DNA from: Tessaracoccus massiliensis
GTDB taxonomy: Bacteria > Actinomycetota > Actinomycetes > Propionibacteriales > Propionibacteriaceae
DNA: 64,000 nt
Reading direction: 5' to 3'
Assembly: GCF_000826065.2 (NCBI RefSeq)
Contig: NZ_LN623541.1
Location: 138,926 to 202,925, forward strand
Positions 1 to 7,518 of the stretch are shown one piece after another. Position numbers and translations under genes: made by a program. The notes beneath the pieces are model-generated. The model searched no databases. It was not told the DNA's origin and saw only the letters and a list, made by a program, of their open reading frames with translations. How positions within the stretch are numbered: position 1 is the stretch's first letter; every line of letters starts with the position of its first letter.

Positions 1-485
1 GTCATGCGCATGAGGAGGGACTCGGCGAAGCCGCGCACGTAGCCGGCGATGGCGCCGACGGCGGTGCCGATGAACGTGGCCAGGAGGCCCACCATGAAGG
101 CGATGAACAGGGACTGCTGCGCGCCCTTCATCACCAGGGCGAAGTAGTCCTTGCCGATGGTGTTCTGTCCCATGGGGTGCTCACCGAACTGGAGGGGCCA
201 GAACTGGAACGTTGGCTTGCCGCCGTTGACCGGGGCGTAGGTGTCCAGGTAGTTCTTGTCCCACCAGCCGGGCACCGGGCCGAAGCCGATGGACGTGTAG
301 GCCAGCAGCACGATGAAGATCAGCATCACCAGGGCGATCATGGCGCCCTTGTGCCGGAAGAAGCGACGGCGGACCAGCTGGCCCTGCGAGTACGACCTGG
401 TGTTGGTCGTCTGGACGTCTTCTTCAATCGAGTACTGAAGGTCCTCTTCGCGCTCGTTGAGCAGGTTGTTGGGGTCTTGAGTCAT
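1..485 (-). CDS. Peptide/nickel-type ABC transporter permease (DppC/OppC family), 3' end cut by window
   Basis: Inner-membrane permease subunit of a dipeptide/oligopeptide importer. About 161 residues are visible: a charged cytoplasmic N-terminus (MTQDPNNLLNERE), a first membrane segment (MIALVMLIFIVLLAYTSI), a periplasmic stretch containing GQNTIGKDYFALVMKGAQQS as in DppC/OppC, and then the second membrane segment. The cytoplasmic EAA loop lies beyond the window edge. The ATG at 485 follows a GGAGCGG ribosome site that overlaps the stop of the upstream permease, 12 nt away, so the two are translated as one operon. The ATPase gene(s) should lie beyond position 1. Family is secure; substrate is unknown. 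Confidence 0.9.
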   Translation of the reverse strand, partial: MTQDPNNLLNEREEDLQYSIEEDVQTTNTRSYSQGQLVRRRFFRHKGAMIALVMLIFIVLLAYTSIGFGPVPGWWDKNYLDTYAPVNGGKPTFQFWPLQFGEHPMGQNTIGKDYFALVMKGAQQSLFIAFMVGLLATFIGTAVGAIAGYVRGFAESLLMRM

Positions 486-497
486 GTTTCCCGCTCC

Positions 498-2018
498 TTA
501 GCGCGTGATCCGCGGGTCGAGGAAGGCGTAGGCGAGGTCGGCGATCATGTTCATGACCACCGCCGCCGTGCCCGTGACGAGGAAGAACGCCATCACCGGC
601 TGGGGGTCCACCTGGTTGAGGCCGGTCTGGAACATGGCGCCCATGCCCTGCCAGCCGAAGACGCTCTCCGTGATGACCGCGCCGCCGATGAGGCCGGCGA
701 AGTCGAAGGCCACGATCGTGGCCAGCGGGATCAGCGAGTTGCGGAACGCGTGGCGGGTGATCACCTTGCGCTCCGAGATGCCCTTGGACCGCGCGGTGCG
801 GATGTAGTCCTGGTTGAGGACGTCCAGCATCGACGCGCGGGTGTAGCGCGTGTAGGCCGCCACGGAGATCAGCGTCAGCACGATCGTCGGGAGCACCAGG
901 TGGGTGGCAGAATCGATGAAGTGGTTCCAGTAGGTCGACGAGTAGTTCGGGGTCTCCGAGCCGATCGTCGGGATGGGTCGACGCTGGTCCTGCAGGTAGC
1001 CGTTCCAGTTGCTCAGCGCGAGATCGGCCAGCGCCAGGAGCGAGGCGAGCAGCGCCCAGATGAACGAGCCCGAGATGGCCTGGCGGCGGGAGAACCCACC
1101 CCAGGCGAAGCCGCTGATCACCGCCACGGCGATGGCCGCCAGCAGGCAGAGGAAGAGCATGAGCGTGGAGGGGTTCGACATGAGCGTGCCGCGCATGAGG
1201 CCGTAGCCGATGATGCCCGCGACGGCGGTGGTGGCCACGGCGTTGCGCACGGCCTTGTTGTCGAAGCCGGTGGTCATCACGATGACGAGGGCGGCGATGG
1301 CCAGCCCCACGATCGCGAAGATCGGCAGACCGATCGACGGCTGGCGGAACCAGGTGACCGCGTCGAAGTAGAACAGGGCCGCGGCGAACACCACGAACGC
1401 GATGCCGAAGGACGCCAGGCGGCGCTTCCAGTGGCCGCCCATCGCGGCCATCAGGATGAAGGCGAGGATGGCGGAGATGATCAATATCGTCGGCGGCGAT
1501 ATGGCCGCCTCGACGATCCAGTCGTTGAACTCGATCGCGGCGTAGTGCTTCAGCAGCACCGCGAACCAGAACACCGGCAGCGAGAAGAACACGAACGCCA
1601 TGAAGGTGACGGCGTAGTCGAAACCGCTGTACTGGCGGATGGCGGTGACGATACCCAGGGCCACACCGATGATGATCGCGAAGAAGGTGGCCAGCACCAC
1701 GAGCCGGAGTGTGGAGCCGGCCGCGTGCACCACCATGGCGCCCACGTCCTGGCCCTTGCGGTCGACGCCCAGATCACACGCACCGACGACGCAGCCAGCC
1801 GCTCCCCTCAACCAGTCGAAGTACCTCTCGTACCACGGGTCATCGAGCCTCATGAAGGCGATGCGTTGGTTGATGAGGTTCTGGCGGTTGGGGGCGTTCG
1901 ACTCTCGAAGATCCTCGAGCGGGTCGCCGGAGTTGATCGTCAGAACGAACAGCAACAGCGAACCGAGCAGCAGGACGAGGAGCGAAATCCCCAAGCGCTT
2001 GGCGATGTATCTGATCAC
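498..2018 (-). CDS. ABC transporter permease (DppB/OppB family) with large membrane insertion
   Basis: Partner permease of the same importer. The N-terminal membrane anchor, the GxxxGRDKGQ-like loop and the C-terminal EAA region (DYIRTARSKGISERKVITRH, about 404-423) are typical DppB. The protein has 506 residues against roughly 310-340 for the family: residues about 172-345 are extra and contain about six hydrophobic segments placed after the third membrane helix. I chose the GTG at 2018 because AAGGAC lies 8 nt upstream and the protein then begins MIRYIAKRLG, the normal DppB N-terminus; an upstream GTG at 2063 would add 15 residues without support. It lies between the binding protein and the second permease. 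Confidence 0.9.
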   Translation of the reverse strand: MIRYIAKRLGISLLVLLLGSLLLFVLTINSGDPLEDLRESNAPNRQNLINQRIAFMRLDDPWYERYFDWLRGAAGCVVGACDLGVDRKGQDVGAMVVHAAGSTLRLVVLATFFAIIIGVALGIVTAIRQYSGFDYAVTFMAFVFFSLPVFWFAVLLKHYAAIEFNDWIVEAAISPPTILIISAILAFILMAAMGGHWKRRLASFGIAFVVFAAALFYFDAVTWFRQPSIGLPIFAIVGLAIAALVIVMTTGFDNKAVRNAVATTAVAGIIGYGLMRGTLMSNPSTLMLFLCLLAAIAVAVISGFAWGGFSRRQAISGSFIWALLASLLALADLALSNWNGYLQDQRRPIPTIGSETPNYSSTYWNHFIDSATHLVLPTIVLTLISVAAYTRYTRASMLDVLNQDYIRTARSKGISERKVITRHAFRNSLIPLATIVAFDFAGLIGGAVITESVFGWQGMGAMFQTGLNQVDPQPVMAFFLVTGTAAVVMNMIADLAYAFLDPRITR

Positions 2019-2098
2019 GGATGGTCCTTGTGGGTGGGTGCTGCCGGGTGGCTGTGCCACCAATGGCCGGTGGGGAGTCTACACGTAGACAACGTGAA

Positions 2099-2135
2099 AG
2101 GGGCAGGTGACCCGATGCCCGGGTCACCTGCCCCT
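2099..2135. terminator. 15-bp perfect stem-loop between binding-protein and permease genes
   Basis: Arms 2099-2113 and 2121-2135 are perfectly complementary around a 7-nt loop. The stem sits downstream of the binding-protein stop (2168) and upstream of the permease start (2018), both on the minus strand. There is only a short pyrimidine run after it, so it may act as a leaky terminator or mRNA-stabilising stem that keeps the binding protein in excess over the permeases. Confidence 0.6.
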
Positions 2136-2167
2136 CTCCAGTCAGCTACTGAACACGGGGTTCAGGC

Positions 2168-4138
2168 TCAGCTGTTCTGCCACTGCGGGGCATTCCACGA
2201 AATGCCGTCCTGGGTGGCCGTGGCGCGAACGTTCTTCATGTTCGCATCGGAAGCGACAGTCTTCGGGTGGGCGAAGACGGGAATGCCGTACAGCGTGTCC
2301 CAGAGCAGCTTCTCGATCTCCTTGGTCGCCTCGAGCTGGACGGACTCGTCCAGCGTGGTGGCGAGCTTCTCCCACGCAGCATCAACGTCGGCGTTGGAGT
2401 ACTTGCCGTAGTTCTGCGGGCGGTTGGAGGCGTAGATGTTCTGGCCGGAGGCGATCTGGCCGGAACCAGCCCACGCGAACAGAGCAACTTCGTAGTCACC
2501 GTTGGGCAGCGCCACCTCGAAGAAGTCGGCAGCGTTGGCGTCGATCACGTTGAAGCCGGCGTCCTTGCAGGAAGCGGCGATCGAAGCGACGATGTCGGTA
2601 CGACGCTGGTTACCGGCGCGGTAGCCGATGCGCACATCGATGGGGGTGGCGATGCCGGCCTCAGCGATGAGCTCCTTGGACTTCTCGATGTCGACCTCGT
2701 CGTACTCGCCACCGTAAGCGGCGTCCACGACCTCCTGGTAGGTGTCCTGGAAGGGGAAGACCTCGCGGGCGTTCATGACGACAGCATCCGGGTTGAGCGG
2801 CTTGATGAGCTGGTCAACGATCTGCTGGCGCGGCACGCAGTAGGCGAAGGCTTGGCGCAGGGCGATGCCGCCCTGGTCGTCGGCGAACACGGAGCCTGCG
2901 TAGTCGCGGGTCTCGCCGGTCTCGTTGCCTTCGTCGTCGAGCACGGGGACCTGGCCGGCGGGACGGAAGTTGAAGTCGAGGTGCTCCCACGTCAGCGACG
3001 AGACGGACTCGACGGTGACGGCGTCACCGATGGCCTCGAGCTGGCCCATCATGTCGACGGTGCCCTGGGGCTCAACGGCCTGGACGTCGCCGTTCTGGAG
3101 GGCCTGCACCTGCTGGGCGTCATCCAGGAAGCGGAAGACGAGGTTCTGGGTGCCGGCGGGGGTGCCCCAGTACTTGTCGTTGGCCTCGAGCGTGATGGAC
3201 TGGCCGGCGGTCCAGCCGTCAGCCTTCAGCTTGTACGGGCCGGAGGACGGCACGGTGCCCATGTCCGCGGGCAGCTCGCCCGGGTTGTAGGCCCAGCCGG
3301 TGTTCCAGAAATCGGCGGTGGACTTGACGGTCTCGGCGTCGCGGTCGAGGACGGCCTGCGCGAGGGCGTCGGGCTCGAGCCCGGCCTGCTGCGCGATGAC
3401 GTGGGCCGGCAGCGCCGAGCCGATGACCAGCTTGTAATCCGGGTACGGATCCGAGTAGGTGACGGTGAACTCCTTGGAGCCCACCTCGCCCTGCGGGCCC
3501 TCGGGCACGTACTGCGCGAAGGAGGCGGAGACGTGGTCGAAGATCGGCGCGGCGTCGGGGTTCTCACCCGTCGCGTAGCCGGGGACGAGGAACTCGGGGT
3601 TCTGGGCGGCCCAGTCCATCAGGTAGTCGTTGATGGTCACCGGGGTGCCATCGGACCAGACGGCCTCCTCGGAGATGGTGTACTTGATCTCCAGCGGATC
3701 CTCGGAGAGGACCTCGTAGGTGCCGAAATCGGTGTTGTCGCAGATGGTGCCATCGGTGCCGAAGTAGACGAAGCTCGAGAACATGTGCTGCGCAACAGCG
3801 GAGTTGTACGTCGAGTAGGTCTTCGAGGTGATGGAGTTGTAGCCGCTCCAGTCGCCGGGGCCCGCCGTGAAGCGGACGTCGCCGTCCTGCGTCTCGGTGA
3901 TGCCGACGTCCTGGAGGCAGGAGGCAGCGCCGCCGCCCTCTCCAGGCTCAGCCGCGGTGGTCTCGCCACCCTCGGCGGGGGTCGTCTCGTCGGTGGTGGC
4001 GCCGGTGGTCTCGGTGGTGGCGGCCGTGGTGTCGTCCGTCCCCGGGGTCTCGGTCTCTGTGCCGCTGGTGCACGCGCCCAGCATCAGCGCGCCGCTGAGC
4101 ACGACGGCCAGCGAGGCGGTGGTTCGCCTGAACTTCAT
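2168..4138 (-). CDS. ABC transporter substrate-binding lipoprotein (SBP family 5)
   Basis: Extracellular solute receptor for the importer. The 656-residue protein starts MKFRRTTASLAVVLSGALML and has a lipobox LGAC with the acylated Cys at residue 23. A Thr/Glu-rich linker follows (about 24-70), then the two-lobed SBP_bac_5 fold with landmarks such as FSSFVYFGTDG, TPVTINDYLMDW and the C-terminal IEKLLWDTLYGIPVFAHP. It is the first gene of the operon. Some 230 bp of upstream DNA holds its promoter. The peptide specificity cannot be read from sequence; nickel or other oligopeptides are possible. Confidence 0.92.
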   Translation of the reverse strand: MKFRRTTASLAVVLSGALMLGACTSGTETETPGTDDTTAATTETTGATTDETTPAEGGETTAAEPGEGGGAASCLQDVGITETQDGDVRFTAGPGDWSGYNSITSKTYSTYNSAVAQHMFSSFVYFGTDGTICDNTDFGTYEVLSEDPLEIKYTISEEAVWSDGTPVTINDYLMDWAAQNPEFLVPGYATGENPDAAPIFDHVSASFAQYVPEGPQGEVGSKEFTVTYSDPYPDYKLVIGSALPAHVIAQQAGLEPDALAQAVLDRDAETVKSTADFWNTGWAYNPGELPADMGTVPSSGPYKLKADGWTAGQSITLEANDKYWGTPAGTQNLVFRFLDDAQQVQALQNGDVQAVEPQGTVDMMGQLEAIGDAVTVESVSSLTWEHLDFNFRPAGQVPVLDDEGNETGETRDYAGSVFADDQGGIALRQAFAYCVPRQQIVDQLIKPLNPDAVVMNAREVFPFQDTYQEVVDAAYGGEYDEVDIEKSKELIAEAGIATPIDVRIGYRAGNQRRTDIVASIAASCKDAGFNVIDANAADFFEVALPNGDYEVALFAWAGSGQIASGQNIYASNRPQNYGKYSNADVDAAWEKLATTLDESVQLEATKEIEKLLWDTLYGIPVFAHPKTVASDANMKNVRATATQDGISWNAPQWQNS

Positions 4139-4320
4139 TGAATCTCCTTGTCGTCTCCGACTCTCGCGGGCTCCACACAGCGAGCCCGGCTTAGTGACTG
4201 GACCTTAGCGAGCTTTATGGCGCGTGTGGAAGCAGTGCCCACGCTTTGACACCAGATTGTTACCCAGTTGTGTCTTTCTGCTCCCGGCCTTGTCTGGCCG
4301 CTTTGCACGATCCCTGAGCG

Positions 4321-4375
4321 TCGCCCGGCGAGCTTGCGGGCCAGGCGACGACGAAGAGCCCCCGCCGCGCGCAGA
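4321..4375. repeat. Partial copy of the GACGAAGGGCCCCCGC intergenic repeat
   Basis: Downstream of tsaD, the stretch contains GAGCTTGCGGGCCAGG and CGACGACGAAGAGCCCCCG. It resembles one half of the terminator-like repeats at 12981, 19533 and 48354, but no complementary second arm is present. The rest of 4139-4320 appears to be only the promoter region of the binding-protein gene. Confidence 0.4.
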
Positions 4376-5419
4376 TCACACGCTGATGGTGTTGACCGGT
4401 AGGCCGGAGTACGCGGAGATGCCCATCCCCGACGGCGCCACACCCGCGCGGATCACCTCGCTGGCCACGGCGGCGATCATGGCGCCGTTGTCGGTGCACA
4501 GCGCGGGGCGGGGCCTGCGCAGTTCGATGCCGACGGCGGCCGCCCGCTCTTCGAGGAGGGTGCGGAGGCGGGAGTTGGCGGCCACTCCCCCGCCCAGCAG
4601 GATCGTGCCCACTCCATATTCCTGCGCCGCGGCCACGGCCTTGCTGGTGAGCACGTCGCACACGGCCTCCTGGAAGGACGCCGCGACGTCCGCGACGGGG
4701 ATCTCCCCGCCGTCGAGCCTGATCTGCTCCACCCAGCGGGCGACGGCCGTCTTGAGGCCGGAGAACGAGAAGTCGTAGCGGTGCTTCTCCAGATCGTGGC
4801 GGGCGGTGAGGCCGCGTGGGAAGCGGATGGCGGTGGGGTCGCCCTCCTGGGCGAGCTTGTCGATGACGGGGCCGCCGGGGTACGAGAGGCCCAGGATGCG
4901 GGCCACCTTGTCGTAGGCCTCACCCGCCGCGTCGTCGATGGTGGCGCCGATCTCGGTGATCTTGGTGGCAATGTCCTCCACGTGGAGCAGGGAGGTGTGG
5001 CCGCCGGAGACCAGCAGCGCGATCGACGGGGTGGGCAACTCACCGTGATCCAGCAGGTCCACCGCGACGTGGCCGACGAGGTGGTTGACGCCGTACAGCG
5101 GCTTGCCGAGGTAGGCGGCCAGCGCCTTGGCGGAGGCGAGCCCCACGACGAGGGCGCCCATGAGGCCGGGGCCGGCGGTCACGGCGATGGCGTCGAGATC
5201 CTTGAGGTCGATCTCCGCCTTCTCCGCGGCGCGCTCGATGGTGGGAATCAGTGCGGACAGATGCGCGCGGCTGGCGACCTCCGGCACGACACCGCCGAAG
5301 CGCACATGCAGGTCCACCGAGCTTGCCACCTCGTTGGCCAGCAGCGTGCGGCCGCGGACGATGCCCACGCCCGTCTCGTCGCACGACGATTCGAGGCCGA
5401 GTACCAAGTGTTCAGTCAT
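4376..5419 (-). CDS. tsaD: tRNA N6-adenosine threonylcarbamoyltransferase TsaD
   Basis: Transfers the threonylcarbamoyl group from TC-AMP to A37 of ANN-decoding tRNAs, acting with TsaB and TsaE. The 347-residue protein opens with [20 protein letters not shown], carries the metal-binding HLVGH motif and GGVAANSRL near the C-terminus, and has normal family length. The start at 5419 overlaps the rimI stop by 8 nt, so the two are translationally coupled. It is the last gene of the tsaE-tsaB-rimI-tsaD operon. groES/groEL, which often follow in actinobacteria, are absent here. Confidence 0.97.
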   Translation of the reverse strand: MTEHLVLGLESSCDETGVGIVRGRTLLANEVASSVDLHVRFGGVVPEVASRAHLSALIPTIERAAEKAEIDLKDLDAIAVTAGPGLMGALVVGLASAKALAAYLGKPLYGVNHLVGHVAVDLLDHGELPTPSIALLVSGGHTSLLHVEDIATKITEIGATIDDAAGEAYDKVARILGLSYPGGPVIDKLAQEGDPTAIRFPRGLTARHDLEKHRYDFSFSGLKTAVARWVEQIRLDGGEIPVADVAASFQEAVCDVLTSKAVAAAQEYGVGTILLGGGVAANSRLRTLLEERAAAVGIELRRPRPALCTDNGAMIAAVASEVIRAGVAPSGMGISAYSGLPVNTISV

Positions 5420-5894
5420 CTTCTGCCTCCATATCCCACATGCCGACGGAATCCGCGTCGACGCCTTCGAGGTGCCGCTCCAGGATGAGCGCGTCCGAGC
5501 CCGGGCCGTAGTAGTCGCGGCGCGTGGCCACCTGGCGGAAGCCGTAGCCGCGGTACAGCGCGATGGCTGGCTCGTTGGCGTGGTCCACCTCCAGCAGCAT
5601 CCGCGTGGCGCCCCGGGAGATCGCCCATTGCAGCCCGGCCACGAGCATGACCCGCGCGAAGCCCAGGCGTCGCTGCTCCGGGGCCACCACGATCCGGTGG
5701 AGGTCCACCACCTCGTCGACATGCTGGAAGCAGGCCACCCCCACCACGCCTTCCGCCTGCCGCGCGATCAGCACGAGGCGGCCCGCGCCGGTGATCTCGT
5801 CGCGCCAGGATTCCTCGGACCAGACGGTGTCGAAGTTGGCCTCCAGGCTGAGGATCGACGGCAGGTCCTCCAGGGTGGCGACGTCGACGTTCAT
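5412..5894 (-). CDS. rimI: Ribosomal-protein-alanine N-acetyltransferase RimI
   Basis: GNAT enzyme, 160 residues, expected to acetylate the N-terminal alanine of ribosomal protein S18 or related N-termini. The acetyl-CoA pyrophosphate-binding loop is recognisable as [14 protein letters not shown], followed by [21 protein letters not shown], the usual C-terminal GNAT signature. Its start is the ATG at 5894, overlapping the tsaB stop by 4 nt. The position between tsaB and tsaD is the classical actinobacterial arrangement, which supports the RimI assignment over a generic acetyltransferase. Confidence 0.92.
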   Translation of the reverse strand: MNVDVATLEDLPSILSLEANFDTVWSEESWRDEITGAGRLVLIARQAEGVVGVACFQHVDEVVDLHRIVVAPEQRRLGFARVMLVAGLQWAISRGATRMLLEVDHANEPAIALYRGYGFRQVATRRDYYGPGSDALILERHLEGVDADSVGMWDMEAEDD

Positions 5895-6532
5895 CGGCGG
5901 GCCCGCAGCCGTGGCAGGGCGGACTTCGGCTTGCCCGGGACGGTCGCGTCGGCGGGGCGCAGGTAATAGGGCTCCTCACCGGCGGGGGCGAGCGTGCTCC
6001 AGCGGGCCGCGAGGACGGCCGGGTCGAGCTGATCCGGGCCCTGCCTGTCCAGGAGCGCGGCGTACTCCTCAGGGATGGCGCCGGCGACGGGAAGAGCGGG
6101 CAGGGCGGTGGGAGCGGAGACCTGCGGCTCGCCGATGCGGTTGCCCTCGCCGTCGTAGAGCGCCCAGTAGAGCTCCTTGCGCCGCGCATCCGCCGCGACG
6201 ACGAACTGTGCCGGCGGGTTGACCCACTGGCGGGCGACCACGTCGAGTGAACACACCCCGTGCACCGGCTTCCCGCCGGCGAGCGCTAGGGTGCGGGCGG
6301 TGGCGATGCCGACGCGCAGGCCGGTGAACGGCCCGGGGCCCATCCCGACGGCGAACTCGTCCACGTCGGTCAGCGCGATGCCGGCCTGCTCGCAGGCCTC
6401 GAGCACCGTGGGCATGAGCGCCTCGGCGTGCGCGCGGGTGTCGTCGACGATCACGCGGGCGACGGGCTCGCCGTCGCGGGCGATGCCGACGGCCACCACG
6501 TGGCTGGTGTCGATCCCCACGGTCCAGGTCAT
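5891..6532 (-). CDS. tsaB: tRNA threonylcarbamoyladenosine biosynthesis protein TsaB
   Basis: Inactive ASKHA-fold partner that scaffolds TsaD and TsaE in the t6A complex. The 213-residue protein begins MTWTVGIDTSHVVAVGIA and contains the conserved GMGPGPFTGLRVGIATA segment. The ATG at 6532 forms an ATGA overlap with the stop of the upstream gene; the frame could be extended upstream, but the TWTVGIDTS start matches TsaB N-termini. No active-site residues are expected. Confidence 0.95.
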   Translation of the reverse strand: MTWTVGIDTSHVVAVGIARDGEPVARVIVDDTRAHAEALMPTVLEACEQAGIALTDVDEFAVGMGPGPFTGLRVGIATARTLALAGGKPVHGVCSLDVVARQWVNPPAQFVVAADARRKELYWALYDGEGNRIGEPQVSAPTALPALPVAGAIPEEYAALLDRQGPDQLDPAVLAARWSTLAPAGEEPYYLRPADATVPGKPKSALPRLRARR

Positions 6533-7446
6533 GACAGCTCCCTGAGCGGTTCGAGGGCGCCGGCCCAGCGGGGGCCGATGCCGGTGAGGTGGACGGTGCG
6601 CTCGTCCGTGCTGAGGCCGCGCACGATGTCGATCTCGAGGCGGGAATCGGCCAGCCATTCGGCCAGGCCGGAGCCCCACTCGACGATGGTGACGGCCTCT
6701 GCAAGGGAGGCGTCGAGGTCGATGTCGGCGAGTTCAGAGGCGTCGCCGAGGCGGTAGGCGTCCACGTGCACGAGCGACGGGCCGTCGCCAGGGTGCGGGT
6801 GGACGCGGGAGATCACGAAGGTGGGCGAGATGATGGGCCCCGCCACGCCCAGGCCCTCGCCGATGCCCTGGGTGAGGGTGGTCTTGCCGGCGCCGAGGTC
6901 TCCGGTGGCGACGATCACATCACCCGCGCGCAGCAGTTGCGCGAGGCGGGCGCCGAGGGCGCGCATGTCGTCGGCGGTGGGCACGTCCACGATGACCGGC
7001 AACTCCCGGCCCAGCGTGTAGCCGTGCGGCACTTCGCTGAGGATCTCGAAACCGTGCTCGCGCCACCAGGCGAGGATCTCGTGGAACTCCTCGCGCGCCA
7101 TGAGCTCGACGCGGCTGGCGCCCAGGTCGACGGCGAGCGTCAGCGCCCCCTCCACCAGCACCCTGGCCAAGCCTCTGCCTGCGTGTTCAGGGGCGACGGA
7201 GACGCGGCGCAGGGTGGCCACGTCGTCGTCGACCTCGAGGAGGAGCCCCGCCACGATCCGACCGTCGACCTCCCCCACCACGCCGGTGCCGACGGTGAGC
7301 ACGCGCTCAATGTCGGCCACGTCGTCGGTGAGGGCGTCGGCGGGAGGCTCGACCGGGCGGCGCGCCGAGAACGCTGCGCGGATCACGCCCAGCAGCTCGG
7401 CGGCATCGCCCGGTTCGGCGACCCGCAGTTCGAGGTCAGTTGTCAT
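6529..7446 (-). CDS. tsaE: GNAT acetyltransferase - TsaE ATPase fusion protein
   Basis: Two domains in one 305-residue chain. Residues 1-about 148 are a GNAT domain with the acetyl-CoA loop VAPEHAGRGLARVLVEGA and the WREHGFEI end motif. Residues about 150-295 are TsaE, the ATPase that drives t6A synthesis, with its P-loop GDLGAGKTT (182-190), SPTFVISR switch and HVDAYRL motif. It is the first gene of the t6A operon, coupled by ATGA to tsaB. TsaE alone is normally about 150 residues, so the acetyltransferase is an N-terminal addition; its substrate is unknown. The frame is continuous and both domains look intact. Confidence 0.93.
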   Translation of the reverse strand: MTTDLELRVAEPGDAAELLGVIRAAFSARRPVEPPADALTDDVADIERVLTVGTGVVGEVDGRIVAGLLLEVDDDVATLRRVSVAPEHAGRGLARVLVEGALTLAVDLGASRVELMAREEFHEILAWWREHGFEILSEVPHGYTLGRELPVIVDVPTADDMRALGARLAQLLRAGDVIVATGDLGAGKTTLTQGIGEGLGVAGPIISPTFVISRVHPHPGDGPSLVHVDAYRLGDASELADIDLDASLAEAVTIVEWGSGLAEWLADSRLEIDIVRGLSTDERTVHLTGIGPRWAGALEPLRELS

Positions 7447-7518
7447 AGCGGAGAAATACTACGCCTTCCACATCGCTTCCTGAGCGTCGCGCCCCGCGCG
7501 ACGACGAAGGGGCCAGCT

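Noticed and set aside
177-2411. Long open frame on the plus strand opposite the ABC permease and binding-protein genes
   Set aside because: Rich in His/Arg/Asp/Gln with no recognisable domain; it mirrors real genes in a GC-rich genome, as do similar antisense frames elsewhere.
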